Assembly (NCBI RefSeq): GCF_036014215.1
Contig: NZ_CP107921.1
Coordinates: forward strand, 7,251,501 to 7,315,500
Length of the DNA stretch: 64,000 nucleotides
Source: Streptomyces sp. NBC_00440
GTDB taxonomy: Bacteria; Actinomycetota; Actinomycetes; Streptomycetales; Streptomycetaceae
Reading direction: 5' to 3'
Shown here: in pieces, positions 1 to 9,308 of the stretch
Numbering within the stretch: position 1 is the stretch's first letter
Layout: every line of letters begins with the position of its first letter
The notes under the pieces: generated by a model
Databases searched by the model: none
What the model was told of the DNA's origin: nothing
The model's input: the letters and a program-made list of their open reading frames with translations, nothing else
Program-made: the position numbers and the translations under genes

Positions 1-369
1 TGGGACGAACTCTCCGCCGGCGCGCTCGGCGCCGTGGTGCTCGCCGACACCCGCCGCCTCGCCGAATGCTTCGGCGCGATCGACTTCTTCGAGCAACGGG
101 GCATCGGATTCATCGTCGCCGTCAACGAGTTCGACGGCGCGTTCCGCTACGGGGCGGACGAGGTGAGGGCAGCACTCGACCTGCGGGCGGAGATCCCCGT
201 GGTGCTGTGCGACGCCCGTATCGCCAGTTCGGGAATCCGCACGCTGGTCACCCTCGTGGGCCATCTGCTCGACACCGCGCCGGAGGCCGGTCCGGCAACA
301 GACCAGGCAACAGAACCGGTTACCGGCCAGGTGCCGGGTCCGGTCACCACCCAGGGAGTCCACCCATGA
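1..369 (+). CDS. Conservon-type GTP-binding protein (CvnD-like), 3' part
   Basis: The reading frame is open from the first base, so only the last 122 codons are present. The fragment contains the segment VVLADTRRL, then IVAVNEFDGA, which fits the N-K/F-x-D base-recognition region of the small GTPases encoded in Streptomyces conservons (cvn operons: histidine kinase-like, roadblock, DUF742, GTPase). The P-loop lies upstream of the window. The tail is a Pro/Thr/Gln-rich stretch. The stop codon overlaps the start of the next gene (ATGA), so the two are translationally coupled. The family assignment rests on the C-terminal half only. Confidence 0.75.
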   Translation, partial: WDELSAGALGAVVLADTRRLAECFGAIDFFEQRGIGFIVAVNEFDGAFRYGADEVRAALDLRAEIPVVLCDARIASSGIRTLVTLVGHLLDTAPEAGPATDQATEPVTGQVPGPVTTQGVHP

Positions 370-935
370 CGTACGACCCGACCGGGCGGCTGCTGCTGAC
401 CCCCGTCGACCGGGACGCGCCCGTCCGGGGGCGGCGGCTGCGCAGACTCGGCCTGGGGCAGCACCCCGACCCGGTCTTCGACGAGTTCGCCCGACGGCTC
501 GCCGAGGCGACCGGGGCGCCGTACGGCCTGGTCAACTTCATCGACGAGAACCGGCAGTTCTTCGCCGGACTGCACACCCCGGCCGGGACGCACTCGGGCA
601 GCGACCTGAGCGCGGTGGCCGCGGCCTGCGGGATCAACCGCGTCATGGCCCGCGACCACGGGTACTGCCCGCATGTCGTCGCCCGCCGCAAGGCGCTCGT
701 CCTGGAGGACGTCTGCGACTACCCGCGGTTCGCCGGGAATCCGGTGGTGGACGAGATCGGCATCCGCTCGTATCTGGGGGCACCTCTGATCGACCGTACG
801 GACACCGCACTGGGCGCGGTGTGCGTCGTGGACACCGTGCCGCGGCAGTGGGGGCTCGCCGGTCTGGAGACCATCAAAGCGGCGGCGGCGGAGCTGGTCG
901 CGCAGATCCACCACCGGGAGGACGGCGGGATCTGA
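366..935 (+). CDS. GAF domain-containing protein
   Basis: A 189-residue protein starting at an ATG that overlaps the previous stop codon by four bases. Residues about 35-180 form one GAF domain: it has PYGLVNFIDENRQFFAG, the YCPHVV segment and IRSYLGAPLIDR with GAVCVVDT, all typical of GAF sensors attached to conservons and to phosphatase regulators. There is no kinase, phosphatase or DNA-binding part, so it probably acts as a small ligand- or redox-sensing partner of the conservon proteins encoded upstream. The ligand cannot be read from sequence. Confidence 0.8.
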   Translation: MTYDPTGRLLLTPVDRDAPVRGRRLRRLGLGQHPDPVFDEFARRLAEATGAPYGLVNFIDENRQFFAGLHTPAGTHSGSDLSAVAAACGINRVMARDHGYCPHVVARRKALVLEDVCDYPRFAGNPVVDEIGIRSYLGAPLIDRTDTALGAVCVVDTVPRQWGLAGLETIKAAAAELVAQIHHREDGGI

Positions 936-1028
936 CCAGCCGCCGCCTCCTGTTCAAACCCTTCGTGTTCAAACCCCTCGTGATCAAGCCTCTCGTGTCC
1001 AAGCCCAGCGCCCGCCGCGGCGGTTCGG

Positions 1029-2897
1029 TCAGGCGGTCACGGTCGTGCCGTCCGGGAACAGCAGCTCGACCGTGCCGTCCGTGACCGTGACGGAGATCGA
1101 CTCCTGGAGCGCCCCGGGGTGCACCGCGTCCCGCGAGAGGGCGACCAGGCTGACGTGCACGCTCCGCCCGCCCGGGTGTTGGCCGCGGCTCAGAGACGGT
1201 GTCGCGGAGTGCGGGCCGTACGCGTTGGCCTGCACATCTCGTGCGACCGACGCCTGTGCCCCGTCCCAGCCGTGCAGCCCCACGAGCGCACTCGTCAGCC
1301 CGTCCGCCGTACGGGCCAGCGCCCACCCGGCGCCCTCGTCGGACGAGGGACGTTCCTGGGCGGCCACCGGGTGGCCGCCCTCGCGTACGGTCACGCCCTG
1401 TGCGGCGTCCACCCGGTGCACCCGGATCTCCCAGGGGCCGTGCAGCACACTCGTCGTCTCGACCCGGGCCCCCGCGTCCTCGTACCAGGACGACGCGGTC
1501 CGGCCCTCGCAGGCCAGCCTGTTGATGCGCCGCCGCCGCGACGGCACACCGTCCGGGCCGAGCACCGCGAGATGGTTGTCCACGGCCCGTTCCCGGGCGT
1601 GCGGCGCCGCATCGGGGGCGGTCGCCGTCGAGTAGCCGAACGTGGCGTAGTGCGGGTCGTCCTCCGCTTCGCCCTGCGGCGGATTGTGGTCGCTCCCGTG
1701 GTTGATGAGCCGGACGATGCCGTCGTGCCGGGTCCCGTGCAGCAGCCAGCCGGGTGCGGGCAGCGCGGTGTACTGGTCCGACTCCTCGATGGGCAGGGCC
1801 TGTTCGCGGGCCGTCCAGGTCGGGTGATCGGCCGGGAGCAGCAGCCCCAGGAAGCCCTTCGACGCCCAGTACGGGGAAGCGGGTCCCGAGTACGGCTGGG
1901 TGGTGGGCAGGAACGTGTCGTACCAGCCCAGTGTGAGCAGCCCGCGCTCGTCGGGCACCCCGCGCTCCGCGAAGTGCCGCAGGGTGCCCGACGCGAGGCG
2001 TCGGGTACGGCCGGGGGAGAGCGGGGTGCAGTCGGCCAGGGCGCCCATCCAGACCGGGGCGAGCGCCGCGTACCGGTAGGTGAGGGAGCGGCCCTGGTGC
2101 ACGGGTGCGCCGTCCGTGCCGAAGAAGTGCTGGTATCCGTCCAGGAACTGGCGGAGCCGCTCCCGGTAGACCTTGGTGCGCCCGGTGTCCGGGTCCTCAC
2201 CGGCGATCCGGGACCAGAGCAGCGGGTACAGATGGAGTGCCCAGCCGATGTAGTAGTCGAAGTTCTGCCCGTCGCCGTCGGTGTACCAACCGTCGCCGAC
2301 GTACCAGTCCTCGATCCGGTCGAGCCCGCCGTCGATGTCCGACTGGCTGTACGGGGCGCCGACCGAGGCGAGGAACTGCTCGGACACCACCTGGAAAAGA
2401 CGCCAGTTGTTGTCCCACGTACGGCTGCCGACGAAGCCGGAGAACCAGTCCACGACCCGCTCCTGGACCCGGGTATCCAGCTTGTCCCAGATCCAGGGGC
2501 GGGTCTCGTGCAGCGCCACGGCGACCGAAGCGGCCTCCACCATCTGCTGGGAGCACTCGGTCAGCCTCGGCCAGGCCTCCCGCGACTGAGGATCGGTGCC
2601 GGTGGCCAGGCCCTGCGCGTACCGCTCCACCAGAGCCGGATCGGCCCCGTCGCCCGCCCCCGCGATCCGGAACGCGGCCAGCAGGAAGGAGCGCGCGAAC
2701 CCTTCGAGGCCGTCCGACACCACCCCCGACCAACTGCCGCGCCCCGGCAGCCGGTACTGGGCGAAACCGGGGGTCGCGTACGGCACGAGTGCGTCCAGCA
2801 TCCGGTCGGCCAGCGTCTCCCAGTGGGCGCGGGTCCAGCCGGTGCGCGAGGAGAGGAGCCGGTCGGTCGGGGGCAGGTGGAGGAAGGGCGGGGTCAT
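1029..2897 (-). CDS. DUF2264 domain-containing protein
   Basis: A 622-residue protein without a clear signal peptide, ATG start preceded by AGGAG about 9 bases upstream. The N-terminal 350 residues are rich in Trp/Tyr and helical segments (for example NNWRLFQVV and DGQNFDYYIGWALHLYPLLW) that match the DUF2264 family, an (alpha/alpha) toroid-like fold seen beside polysaccharide lyases and unsaturated-uronyl hydrolases in glycan-use loci. The C-terminal part is beta-rich. No biochemical function is established for the family as far as I know. It lies downstream of the PL8 lyase on the same strand with a hairpin between them, so a role in oligosaccharide processing in the cytoplasm is an inference. 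Confidence 0.8.
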   Translation of the reverse strand: MTPPFLHLPPTDRLLSSRTGWTRAHWETLADRMLDALVPYATPGFAQYRLPGRGSWSGVVSDGLEGFARSFLLAAFRIAGAGDGADPALVERYAQGLATGTDPQSREAWPRLTECSQQMVEAASVAVALHETRPWIWDKLDTRVQERVVDWFSGFVGSRTWDNNWRLFQVVSEQFLASVGAPYSQSDIDGGLDRIEDWYVGDGWYTDGDGQNFDYYIGWALHLYPLLWSRIAGEDPDTGRTKVYRERLRQFLDGYQHFFGTDGAPVHQGRSLTYRYAALAPVWMGALADCTPLSPGRTRRLASGTLRHFAERGVPDERGLLTLGWYDTFLPTTQPYSGPASPYWASKGFLGLLLPADHPTWTAREQALPIEESDQYTALPAPGWLLHGTRHDGIVRLINHGSDHNPPQGEAEDDPHYATFGYSTATAPDAAPHARERAVDNHLAVLGPDGVPSRRRRINRLACEGRTASSWYEDAGARVETTSVLHGPWEIRVHRVDAAQGVTVREGGHPVAAQERPSSDEGAGWALARTADGLTSALVGLHGWDGAQASVARDVQANAYGPHSATPSLSRGQHPGGRSVHVSLVALSRDAVHPGALQESISVTVTDGTVELLFPDGTTVTA

Positions 2898-2949
2898 CCG
2901 GGTGGTGCTCCTGGGCTGTGGGAAGGGCGGGGGCGGTGGAATGGGTGGG

Positions 2950-2986
2950 CCGGTGCCGGCGGGGCCCGCAGGCCCGCCGGCACCGG
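2950..2986 (-). terminator. GC-rich hairpin between PL8 and DUF2264 genes
   Basis: Perfect 14-bp inverted repeat, arms CCGGTGCCGGCGGG (2950-2963) and CCCGCCGGCACCGG (2973-2986) with a 9-base loop. No T tract follows, as is common in streptomycetes. It may attenuate read-through or stabilise the upstream lyase mRNA. Confidence 0.45.
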
Positions 2987-2997
2987 CAGGACGGGTG

Positions 2998-5451
2998 TCA
3001 GCGGAGCTCGGCGGTGTGAGTATGGCCGCGCGAACCGGCCACGTCGATCGTCAGGACCGGGCGGCGTCCGGTGGCGACGCTCACCGTGCTGTCGGCGCGG
3101 ACCACCTCCCGTACGCGGAAGGGCAGTTCGAGCGTCAGCGTCTGCTGCTCGTGTCCGGGGTCGGCGACCGCGACCGAGTAGCCGCCGCCGTGCCTCCGCA
3201 GCAGGACCGATGCCGGGCCGGACGCGGTGAGACCCGCCGCGGTCCCCGGCTGCCAGAACGTGGCCGCGGTCAGCCCGGTCCTGGCCACCTCGACCAGCTG
3301 CACAGTGGCGTTGTTGGCCACGATCCGCACCGGCCGGCTGTGCGCCTGGACCGCGGTGGCGGCCGCTGACGCACCGGGCAGCAGGATGTAGGCGTACGAG
3401 GCGTCGGTGGGGGAGACCCCGTGGTCCAGCCAGAGCGTCGCGTACCGGCGGGTGACCGGGGTGGTCGAACCGGCGGTGTCCGCGCCCGTGTCCAGATCGC
3501 TCCAGCGGCCGGTGCGCTCCTCGCGCAGCGCCTTCAGCGAGGTGCCCGACGACGGGAACAGATAGCCGCCGACTCCGTCCAGATGGGCCCAGCGGGCGCC
3601 GTGGAACGTGCCGTTCCAGCCCTGCTCCGACGGCTGGCGCCGGCCGTCCACGGTCAGCCGGGGCGCGCCGGACGTGTGCAGATTGCGGTTCTCGACGACC
3701 GTCTCGATCGTGCGGCCGTCGCTCGCTGTGATGCCCGCCCCGAGCGCGATCACCGCGTTGTCCACCAGGAACCACGACTTGCGGGCCACCAGGGTGCTGC
3801 CCTGCGCGGCCAGCTCCATGGCGGCCGCGCCGTACCGCCCGTCCAGCACCGCGCCGCCAGCGACGGTGTTCCCCGGCAGGTAGTAGCCGCCTTCGGTGAT
3901 GTCCGCGCGGCGGCGGGTGTCCACGGTGGTGCCGGGCAGCCGGTAGGAGTCGACGGTCGGCCAGAAGCCGTCGCCGAACTGGCCCAGGTCGTCGCCGGTG
4001 TAGAGGTACGTCATGCCGTCACCGGTGTACCAGCCGTGCAGGTTCTCGCCGTTGCCCGCCTCGTAGGCGGCGATGCGCTTCGATGAGAGGGACAGCGCCA
4101 TGGACCAGCCGGGCCGCCGGTGCACCACCCGGTCCATGTCCGCGAAGACATGGTGACCTGTCACCCGGTCCGCCGCGGTGACGCTCCGGTCCGCGAGCAG
4201 TTCCTTGGCGAGCGCGACCTGCGGGATCCCGACCAGACCGAGGTAGGGATCGGTGCGGTTGCGCTCGATCCAGCCCTTGACCGTCGCCCGCCAGCCGTCG
4301 GCGACGGCTGGCGGAGCGGCGCCGGCCAGCAGCAGGATGGCCGATACGGCTGCCGCGCCGTCGGTGTGGTCGGCGGCCCGCTCCCGCGAGATGGCCCGGC
4401 CGCGCACCGCGTCCATCATCAGCCCGTCGAAGATCACCGGTGAGAAGGTCCCGGTGACCGCCTCGTACATCACGGAGATGTGCGGATCGCTGACCGCCCA
4501 GGGCGAACCTGCGAGCAGCGCGCTCAGATACGCGGCCCCGCCGAGCAGCACCGTGCCGTACGAGCCGGTGTACGCGACCGCGTCGTGCTGGATGAACGAG
4601 CCGTCCGCGTAGAAGCCGTCGCCCGAAGTGACGTTCTGGAAGAGGCTGTTGAGCCCCTTGTCGCGTACGTCGGAGAGGCCGTCACGGGCCAGCGCGACCT
4701 TCGCCGGGTCGCGGGCGAGCAGCCCGTGCAGCGCCGTGATCACGGACTTGTCCGACCGGTTGGCGCCGGTCTCGGCCAGGGTGGGGGAGTTGGTGCGGCG
4801 GTCCGGATTCGGCGCGAACTTCTCGACGCTCGCCAGGTGGGCCGTCAGATCGTCGGCGGGTACGCGCGTCCTGAGGAGCACACAGCAGTCCAGCAGGGCG
4901 CGCGGCGCTCCGATCTCCCAGAACCACCAGTTGCCGGTCTCGCGCTTGTCCGGGTTGTACGCGGTGTCGTGCAGGAAGCGCAGCGCGGACACCAGCGCGT
5001 CCGCCACCTCTTCGCTGCCGTGCAGCGCCGCGCCGGTGGTCGCCCAGGCGGTGGCGAGGGTCCGCAGCCGGGTGTAGCTCTGGCTGAACATCCCCGGATC
5101 GGTCACCGGGACGTAGTCCGGCCAGAGCGCGGTACGGGCGGTGGTGCGGTCCAGCCGCTTCCAGAAGTCGGCGGCCGACGCGTCGAGTGCGGCCAGCGCG
5201 GCGGCGAAATCGGGGTCGGACGCGTCGAAATCGCCCCCGGTGATGAGCTGTTCGGCGCGGACGAGCGCGGCCTCGTAGGTGTCGGCTGTGCCGGTCGCGT
5301 CTGCCGTGTCTTTCGCGTCGGCCGCCCGAGCGTCACCGGCGGCGGGGGACGCGGCTCGCGCCGTTCCCGCTCCCGCGGCCCCGACGACTGCCGATGCGGC
5401 CCCGGCGGCGAGGAGCGTTCTCCTGCTGAGGGCGGAATGAGGCTGTTCCAT
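2998..5451 (-). CDS. Secreted polysaccharide lyase family 8 (hyaluronate/chondroitin/xanthan lyase type)
   Basis: An 817-residue protein with a Tat signal (SRRTLLAAGAAS, cleavage near ARAAS, residue 34). Residues about 60-400 form the helical toroid, with the aromatic patch NWWFWEIG at 174-181. The catalytic triad of the family is visible: Asn231 in TGANRSD, His289 and Tyr298 in DGSFIQHDAVAYTGSYG, followed by the arginine pair in AVRGRAISR (350-356). The C-terminal half is the beta-sandwich region. The enzyme cleaves uronic-acid linkages by beta-elimination outside the cell. Length matches the family. Which polymer (hyaluronan, chondroitin, xanthan) cannot be decided from these motifs. AAGGA precedes the ATG. 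Confidence 0.92.
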   Translation of the reverse strand: MEQPHSALSRRTLLAAGAASAVVGAAGAGTARAASPAAGDARAADAKDTADATGTADTYEAALVRAEQLITGGDFDASDPDFAAALAALDASAADFWKRLDRTTARTALWPDYVPVTDPGMFSQSYTRLRTLATAWATTGAALHGSEEVADALVSALRFLHDTAYNPDKRETGNWWFWEIGAPRALLDCCVLLRTRVPADDLTAHLASVEKFAPNPDRRTNSPTLAETGANRSDKSVITALHGLLARDPAKVALARDGLSDVRDKGLNSLFQNVTSGDGFYADGSFIQHDAVAYTGSYGTVLLGGAAYLSALLAGSPWAVSDPHISVMYEAVTGTFSPVIFDGLMMDAVRGRAISRERAADHTDGAAAVSAILLLAGAAPPAVADGWRATVKGWIERNRTDPYLGLVGIPQVALAKELLADRSVTAADRVTGHHVFADMDRVVHRRPGWSMALSLSSKRIAAYEAGNGENLHGWYTGDGMTYLYTGDDLGQFGDGFWPTVDSYRLPGTTVDTRRRADITEGGYYLPGNTVAGGAVLDGRYGAAAMELAAQGSTLVARKSWFLVDNAVIALGAGITASDGRTIETVVENRNLHTSGAPRLTVDGRRQPSEQGWNGTFHGARWAHLDGVGGYLFPSSGTSLKALREERTGRWSDLDTGADTAGSTTPVTRRYATLWLDHGVSPTDASYAYILLPGASAAATAVQAHSRPVRIVANNATVQLVEVARTGLTAATFWQPGTAAGLTASGPASVLLRRHGGGYSVAVADPGHEQQTLTLELPFRVREVVRADSTVSVATGRRPVLTIDVAGSRGHTHTAELR

Positions 5452-5497
5452 GGCGGTTTCCTTCGGTCCCTTCGGTTCCGGAGTCGGTCGGGCGGGG

Positions 5498-6925
5498 TCA
5501 GTCGCTCAGCGAGCTGGGGTCGACGGGCGGGCTCGGCAGCCGCAGCGCGGCGATCTCGGCGACCCCGGTGGCATCGATGGGGAAGGCCCACTTCCGTACG
5601 AAGAAGTCCGTCAGGTCGTATCCCGACACCCGGCTGGCGTAGGTGGAGAGCGCCCGGTACTGCCTGGCCTCCACGGCCGGGTCGTGGTCGTAGTCCTCGA
5701 CCGGCGCGTCGTGCTGGTGCTCGGTGCGGACCAGCTGGTGCAGCCGCGGCCAGAAGTCGTCGCCGAAGGCCAGCTCCAGCTGACGCAGCGGGACCAGCTG
5801 CTCGTACGGGCCGAACGTCGTCTCGTACGCGATGCCGGGCGTGCCGACCTTGGGCGCCGCCGACTGGAACCAGTTGAGCCCGGTCGTCGCGTCCTTGGTG
5901 AGCAGGTTGGACGGCTGGCCCAGGGTGCGCTGGGCGGCCAGCGAGTAGATGTTGACGGTGACCTCGGTGAGCCCGCCCGCCTGGTAGGCGGCCTGCTGGT
6001 TGAGGTGGCCCAGCTCGTGGTAGAGCCCCCAGCCCCGGGTGCGCAGCCCCTGAACGGTGCAGAGGCGGTCCATATAGGCGCGGGGGAAGCCGTTGAAGCC
6101 GTGCCAGGCGTAGGCGCCGACGCCCTTGGGGACGACGCTCACCTCGTTGAAGTGGTAGCGGCCGGCCTTGGGGCGGTTCAGGGGCTTCGGCCCGACCAGG
6201 CCGCTGATTCTGTTGTGCGAGTCGATGATGGTGTCGAAGAGCCGCAGCAGCGCCGCGTGGTCCTCACCGCGGTAGAGCAGCGCGCCCTCGCGGGTCAGCG
6301 TCAGGATGGTGTGCCCGGTGGTCAGCTCCACCCACGGCACATCCGTGATGCTGTCCAGCTGCCGCTGGAAGTCCGCCTCGGAGGTGCGGCCCAGCTCGAA
6401 ACCGGCCATCCGCGCCGTGCCGGAGACGAAGGTGACCGCCGCCTGCTGACCGTGGCCGGCGAAGCTGAGGTAGAGGGGGCCGCCGTAGACGTCGGAGACG
6501 GTGTTCTCGCCGGCCCGCAGCGGGAACACCCGGGGGGCCTTGAGGTCCGGGTTCGTGTTGTAGTCGTCGAACGTCCCGATGTGCAGGACGGGCAGCGCCC
6601 CGTGGCCCGGCCGGATCCGCACCGTGACCTGTGCGCCGGGTGCGGCGTAGCGGCCGGTCGGGATGAACTCGCTGGCACGCAGCGACCGGTCGAGCCGCAG
6701 CCGCTCGGTCTCCGCGCCGGGGAACGCCTCGATCAGCATCGTGGCGCCGTCGTGGGCGCCGTCGTGGGATCCGGTGCCCGCCGGGCCGGCGGTGCGGGCG
6801 GCGGATCCGTCGGCCGAAGCACCGCCGGCGCCGAGCAGGGTGATGGCTCCGGCACCCGCCAGCGCGGCGAGCGCGGAGCGGCGGCTGACCGCGGCGGAGG
6901 TGAGGGGCAGGTGGGCAGGGCGCAT
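5498..6925 (-). CDS. Secreted M60-family metallopeptidase (mucinase/enhancin type)
   Basis: A 475-residue protein starting at MRPAHL; the frame is open further upstream but the Tat-like signal (SRRSALAALAGAGAITLLGAGGASA, cleavage near residue 38; described here as an RR motif plus hydrophobic core) begins just after this ATG. The zinc site HELGH is at residues 303-307 with a Glu at 321, the HExGH...E pattern of gluzincins of family M60, known in mucin-cleaving O-glycopeptidases and viral enhancins. The region TTGHTILTLTREGALLYRG before it is typical of the family. It is exported beside a PL8 lyase, which suggests attack on a glycosylated protein matrix. Two GTAAGCGGT motifs precede it. Confidence 0.88.
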   Translation of the reverse strand: MRPAHLPLTSAAVSRRSALAALAGAGAITLLGAGGASADGSAARTAGPAGTGSHDGAHDGATMLIEAFPGAETERLRLDRSLRASEFIPTGRYAAPGAQVTVRIRPGHGALPVLHIGTFDDYNTNPDLKAPRVFPLRAGENTVSDVYGGPLYLSFAGHGQQAAVTFVSGTARMAGFELGRTSEADFQRQLDSITDVPWVELTTGHTILTLTREGALLYRGEDHAALLRLFDTIIDSHNRISGLVGPKPLNRPKAGRYHFNEVSVVPKGVGAYAWHGFNGFPRAYMDRLCTVQGLRTRGWGLYHELGHLNQQAAYQAGGLTEVTVNIYSLAAQRTLGQPSNLLTKDATTGLNWFQSAAPKVGTPGIAYETTFGPYEQLVPLRQLELAFGDDFWPRLHQLVRTEHQHDAPVEDYDHDPAVEARQYRALSTYASRVSGYDLTDFFVRKWAFPIDATGVAEIAALRLPSPPVDPSSLSD

Positions 6926-6979
6926 CCGGACTCCCAGGGGCAGAGGTGATGGAGTGGCGTACGAACTGCGCGTCAGCAT

Positions 6980-7070
6980 GTAAGCGGTTGCTATCAACCC
7001 GCAAGAGGATCGGGGAAGTTACTGTCTTTTACTATGGCCAACTGGGGACAGGCTGTAAGTAAGCGGTCAC
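6980..7070. promoter_or_regulatory. Putative LacI operators in front of the M60 gene
   Basis: Two copies of the 9-mer GTAAGCGGT lie at 6980-6988 and 7059-7067, 79 bp apart, in the region before the minus-strand M60 gene. The first sits next to a GGTTG-CTAT-CAACC inverted repeat (6986-6999). The same motif (10 matching bases to the first copy) is found in inverse orientation before the importer genes at 9484-9493. The adjacent LacI-family gene is the likely reader. The second copy touches the LacI stop codon. Confidence 0.5.
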
Positions 7071-8227
7071 GCCCGGCGGCCGCGCGCCGGCGGCGGAGCC
7101 ACGGAATCGCGTACCACGAGATGGGTGCCGAGCCGTACGGTGCCGGTGCTCGGCTCCCGCCACTCGTCCTCGTCCCCGCCGGGCACCGCGAGCCGCACGG
7201 CCTGGCGCCCCATCTCCTCCAGCGGGATGTGCACGGTCGTCAGCCGGGGCCGCAGCTCCTGCGCCACCGGGATGTCGTCGTACCCCGCGAGTGACATGTC
7301 CTGCGGCACCCGGACCCCGGCTTCCTCCAGGGCCTGGGCCGCACCGGCCGCGACATTGTCGTTGGCCGCGAAGACCGCGGTGAAGTCCGGTCCTTCCCGC
7401 AGGAGTTCGGCCATCCGGCCGCGCCCGAAGGAGCGGCTGAACGAGCCGAGCTGCTCAAGCCCGGGATCCCGGGCCACACCACGCAGCTCCAGTGCGCGCC
7501 GGTGCCCGGCCAGCCGGTCACGGGTGGTCGAGAGGGCCGGTGGGCCGCCGAGGTAGAGGATGCGTTCGTGGCCCTGGGTCAGCAGATGGTCGGTGATGGC
7601 GAAGGCGCCGCCCTCGTTGTCGTACTCGACGGCCGCGCCGCACGCCTCCTCGCCGAGCGACGGCCGCCCGCACAGCACCAGCTTCGATCCGCCGGCCTCC
7701 AGATCGCGGGCCCTGCGCCCCAGTTCGGCGGTGTGCGCGCGGTCGGCGACGCTGCCGCCGACGACGACCACGGCGTCGGCGCGCCGCTCGTGCATCAGCT
7801 CGATGAAGGCCAGCTCGCGCTTGGGGTCGCCCTGGGTGCAGCAGACCAGGCAGAGCCGTCCGCCGAGGCTCGCCTCCCGCTCCACACCGCGGGCGATGTA
7901 GGCGTAGAAGGGGTCGATCAGCTCGTTGACGATGATGCCGACCGTGCGCCCCGACACCCCGGCCAGCGCGCGGGCGTGCGCGTTGACGACATAGCCCAGC
8001 TCGCGCATCGCCTCCTCGACCCGCTCCCGGGTCGCCGTGGCCACCGGGTAGTTGCGGTTCAGCACACGGGAGACGGTCGCGGTCGACACCCCCGCCAGCC
8101 GTGCCACGTCGGTGACGGTCGCGCGTCGTCGGCTGTCGGCTGCCGAGGTCTGGCGGCGCATCCGTCCCACCCCCTGGTTGTCGTCCTGTGCCGCTGAGCT
8201 TATGGCCTGCGAGGCGGGGCCGTTCAT
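7067..8227 (-). CDS. LacI family transcriptional regulator of the glycan locus
   Basis: About 386 residues. The helix-turn-helix VTDVARLAGVSTATVSRVLN lies at the N-terminus and is followed by a periplasmic-binding-protein-like effector domain with the usual LTQGHERILYLGGP, AANDNVAAG and MSLAGYDDIPVAQEL segments. I chose the ATG at 8227 because it overlaps the stop of the upstream dehydrogenase (ATGA) and has GGAG 8 bases before it; an alternative ATG at 8161, just before the HTH, would give 364 residues, closer to family length. It probably represses the divergent importer and lyase genes through GTAAGCGGT sites and responds to a sugar released from the polymer. Confidence 0.88.
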   Translation of the reverse strand: MNGPASQAISSAAQDDNQGVGRMRRQTSAADSRRRATVTDVARLAGVSTATVSRVLNRNYPVATATRERVEEAMRELGYVVNAHARALAGVSGRTVGIIVNELIDPFYAYIARGVEREASLGGRLCLVCCTQGDPKRELAFIELMHERRADAVVVVGGSVADRAHTAELGRRARDLEAGGSKLVLCGRPSLGEEACGAAVEYDNEGGAFAITDHLLTQGHERILYLGGPPALSTTRDRLAGHRRALELRGVARDPGLEQLGSFSRSFGRGRMAELLREGPDFTAVFAANDNVAAGAAQALEEAGVRVPQDMSLAGYDDIPVAQELRPRLTTVHIPLEEMGRQAVRLAVPGGDEDEWREPSTGTVRLGTHLVVRDSVAPPPARGRRA

Positions 8228-9294
8228 GCGATCCGCTCCAAGTCGGCCAGGTGGACGGGGTGATGGAACGGAAGGCCGCCCGCGTAGCGGCAGAGCTCGT
8301 CCACGGCGAGCTCGCCGAGCCTGCCGATCTCGTTGCCCTGGGCGCCCGCCATGTGCGGGGTGATGAAGACGTTCGGCAGGTCCCACAGCGGGTGCCCCGG
8401 GGGCAGCGGCTCGGGGTCCGTCACATCGAGTACGGCGTCGAGCCGCCCGCTGACCAGGTGCCCGGTGAGCGCCTCGGTGTCGACCAGGCGTCCGCGTGCC
8501 GTGTTGACCAGCAGGGTGCCGGGGCGCATCAGACCGATCCGCCGTGCGTCGAGCAGCTGCCGGGTCACGGGTGTGTCGGGCGCGTGCACGGTCACCACGT
8601 CACTGGTCGCCATCAGCGTGTCGAGGTCGGTGGAGACGGCCCCCAGCAACTCGGCCTCGGCGGGGGTGACATACGGGTCGTAGAGCAGGATGTCCGCTTC
8701 GAGCACCCGGAGCAGTTCGATGACCCGGCGGCCGATCCGGGAGGCGCCGATGACGCCGATGGTCAGGCCGTGGGTGCCGATCCAGTGCTGCCGGTCGAGG
8801 TCGGCGGCGGTGCGGTGGGTGCGGCGTTCGCGGAAGAGCCGGGCGAACGGGAAGGCGCGCTTGGCGCCCATGATGATCGCGGCCAGGGTGAACTCCGCGA
8901 CCGGTACCGCGTTGGCGTCGGCCGCTGACGACACCGCGACCCCGCGTTCGTACGCCTCCGGGGCGAGGAACGTCTTGACGGTGCCCGCCGCGTGGATGAC
9001 GGCCCGCAGCCTCGGCGCCCGCTCCAGCAGTCCGGCGTCGATGGGCGGGCAGCCCCAGCCGGTGAGCAGCACCTCGGCGCCGGCCAGCGCGGCGGCTGCA
9101 TCGGGGGAGTTGAACTCCCTGATGACATAGGGCGGATGGAGATCGGCCGATTCCTCAAGACGGGTCCGTACCCGTGGCGGGAAGATGTCGTCGATCAGTC
9201 CGGGGTCCATGGCCAGTACGGTGCGAGGCCGCCGCGGGGGCGGGTCCGGCTCGTCCGTACCGGTCTGGGCCGGTGCCTCGTCGGTGGTTCGCAC
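8224..9294 (-). CDS. D-isomer-specific 2-hydroxyacid dehydrogenase
   Basis: A 356-residue NAD-dependent oxidoreductase. The GTG at 9294 is preferred over an upstream ATG (9357) because GGAGG stands five bases before it. The dinucleotide site is LTIGVIGASRIGRRVIELL, and the catalytic Arg, Glu and His lie in NTARGRLVD, VTDPEPLPPGHPL and FITPHMAGAQG. It reduces or oxidises a 2-keto/2-hydroxy acid; in this locus the substrate is probably a sugar-acid intermediate from uronate breakdown, but that is an inference. It is co-transcribed with the LacI regulator (4-base overlap) and diverges from the ABC importer. Confidence 0.88.
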   Translation of the reverse strand: MRTTDEAPAQTGTDEPDPPPRRPRTVLAMDPGLIDDIFPPRVRTRLEESADLHPPYVIREFNSPDAAAALAGAEVLLTGWGCPPIDAGLLERAPRLRAVIHAAGTVKTFLAPEAYERGVAVSSAADANAVPVAEFTLAAIIMGAKRAFPFARLFRERRTHRTAADLDRQHWIGTHGLTIGVIGASRIGRRVIELLRVLEADILLYDPYVTPAEAELLGAVSTDLDTLMATSDVVTVHAPDTPVTRQLLDARRIGLMRPGTLLVNTARGRLVDTEALTGHLVSGRLDAVLDVTDPEPLPPGHPLWDLPNVFITPHMAGAQGNEIGRLGELAVDELCRYAGGLPFHHPVHLADLERIA

Positions 9295-9308
9295 CCTGCC
9301 TCCGGACA

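Noticed and set aside
1119..3230. 703-codon plus-strand frame opposite the DUF2264 gene
   Set aside because: Low-complexity Arg/Pro/Gly translation without any family motif; the opposite strand encodes a recognised protein.
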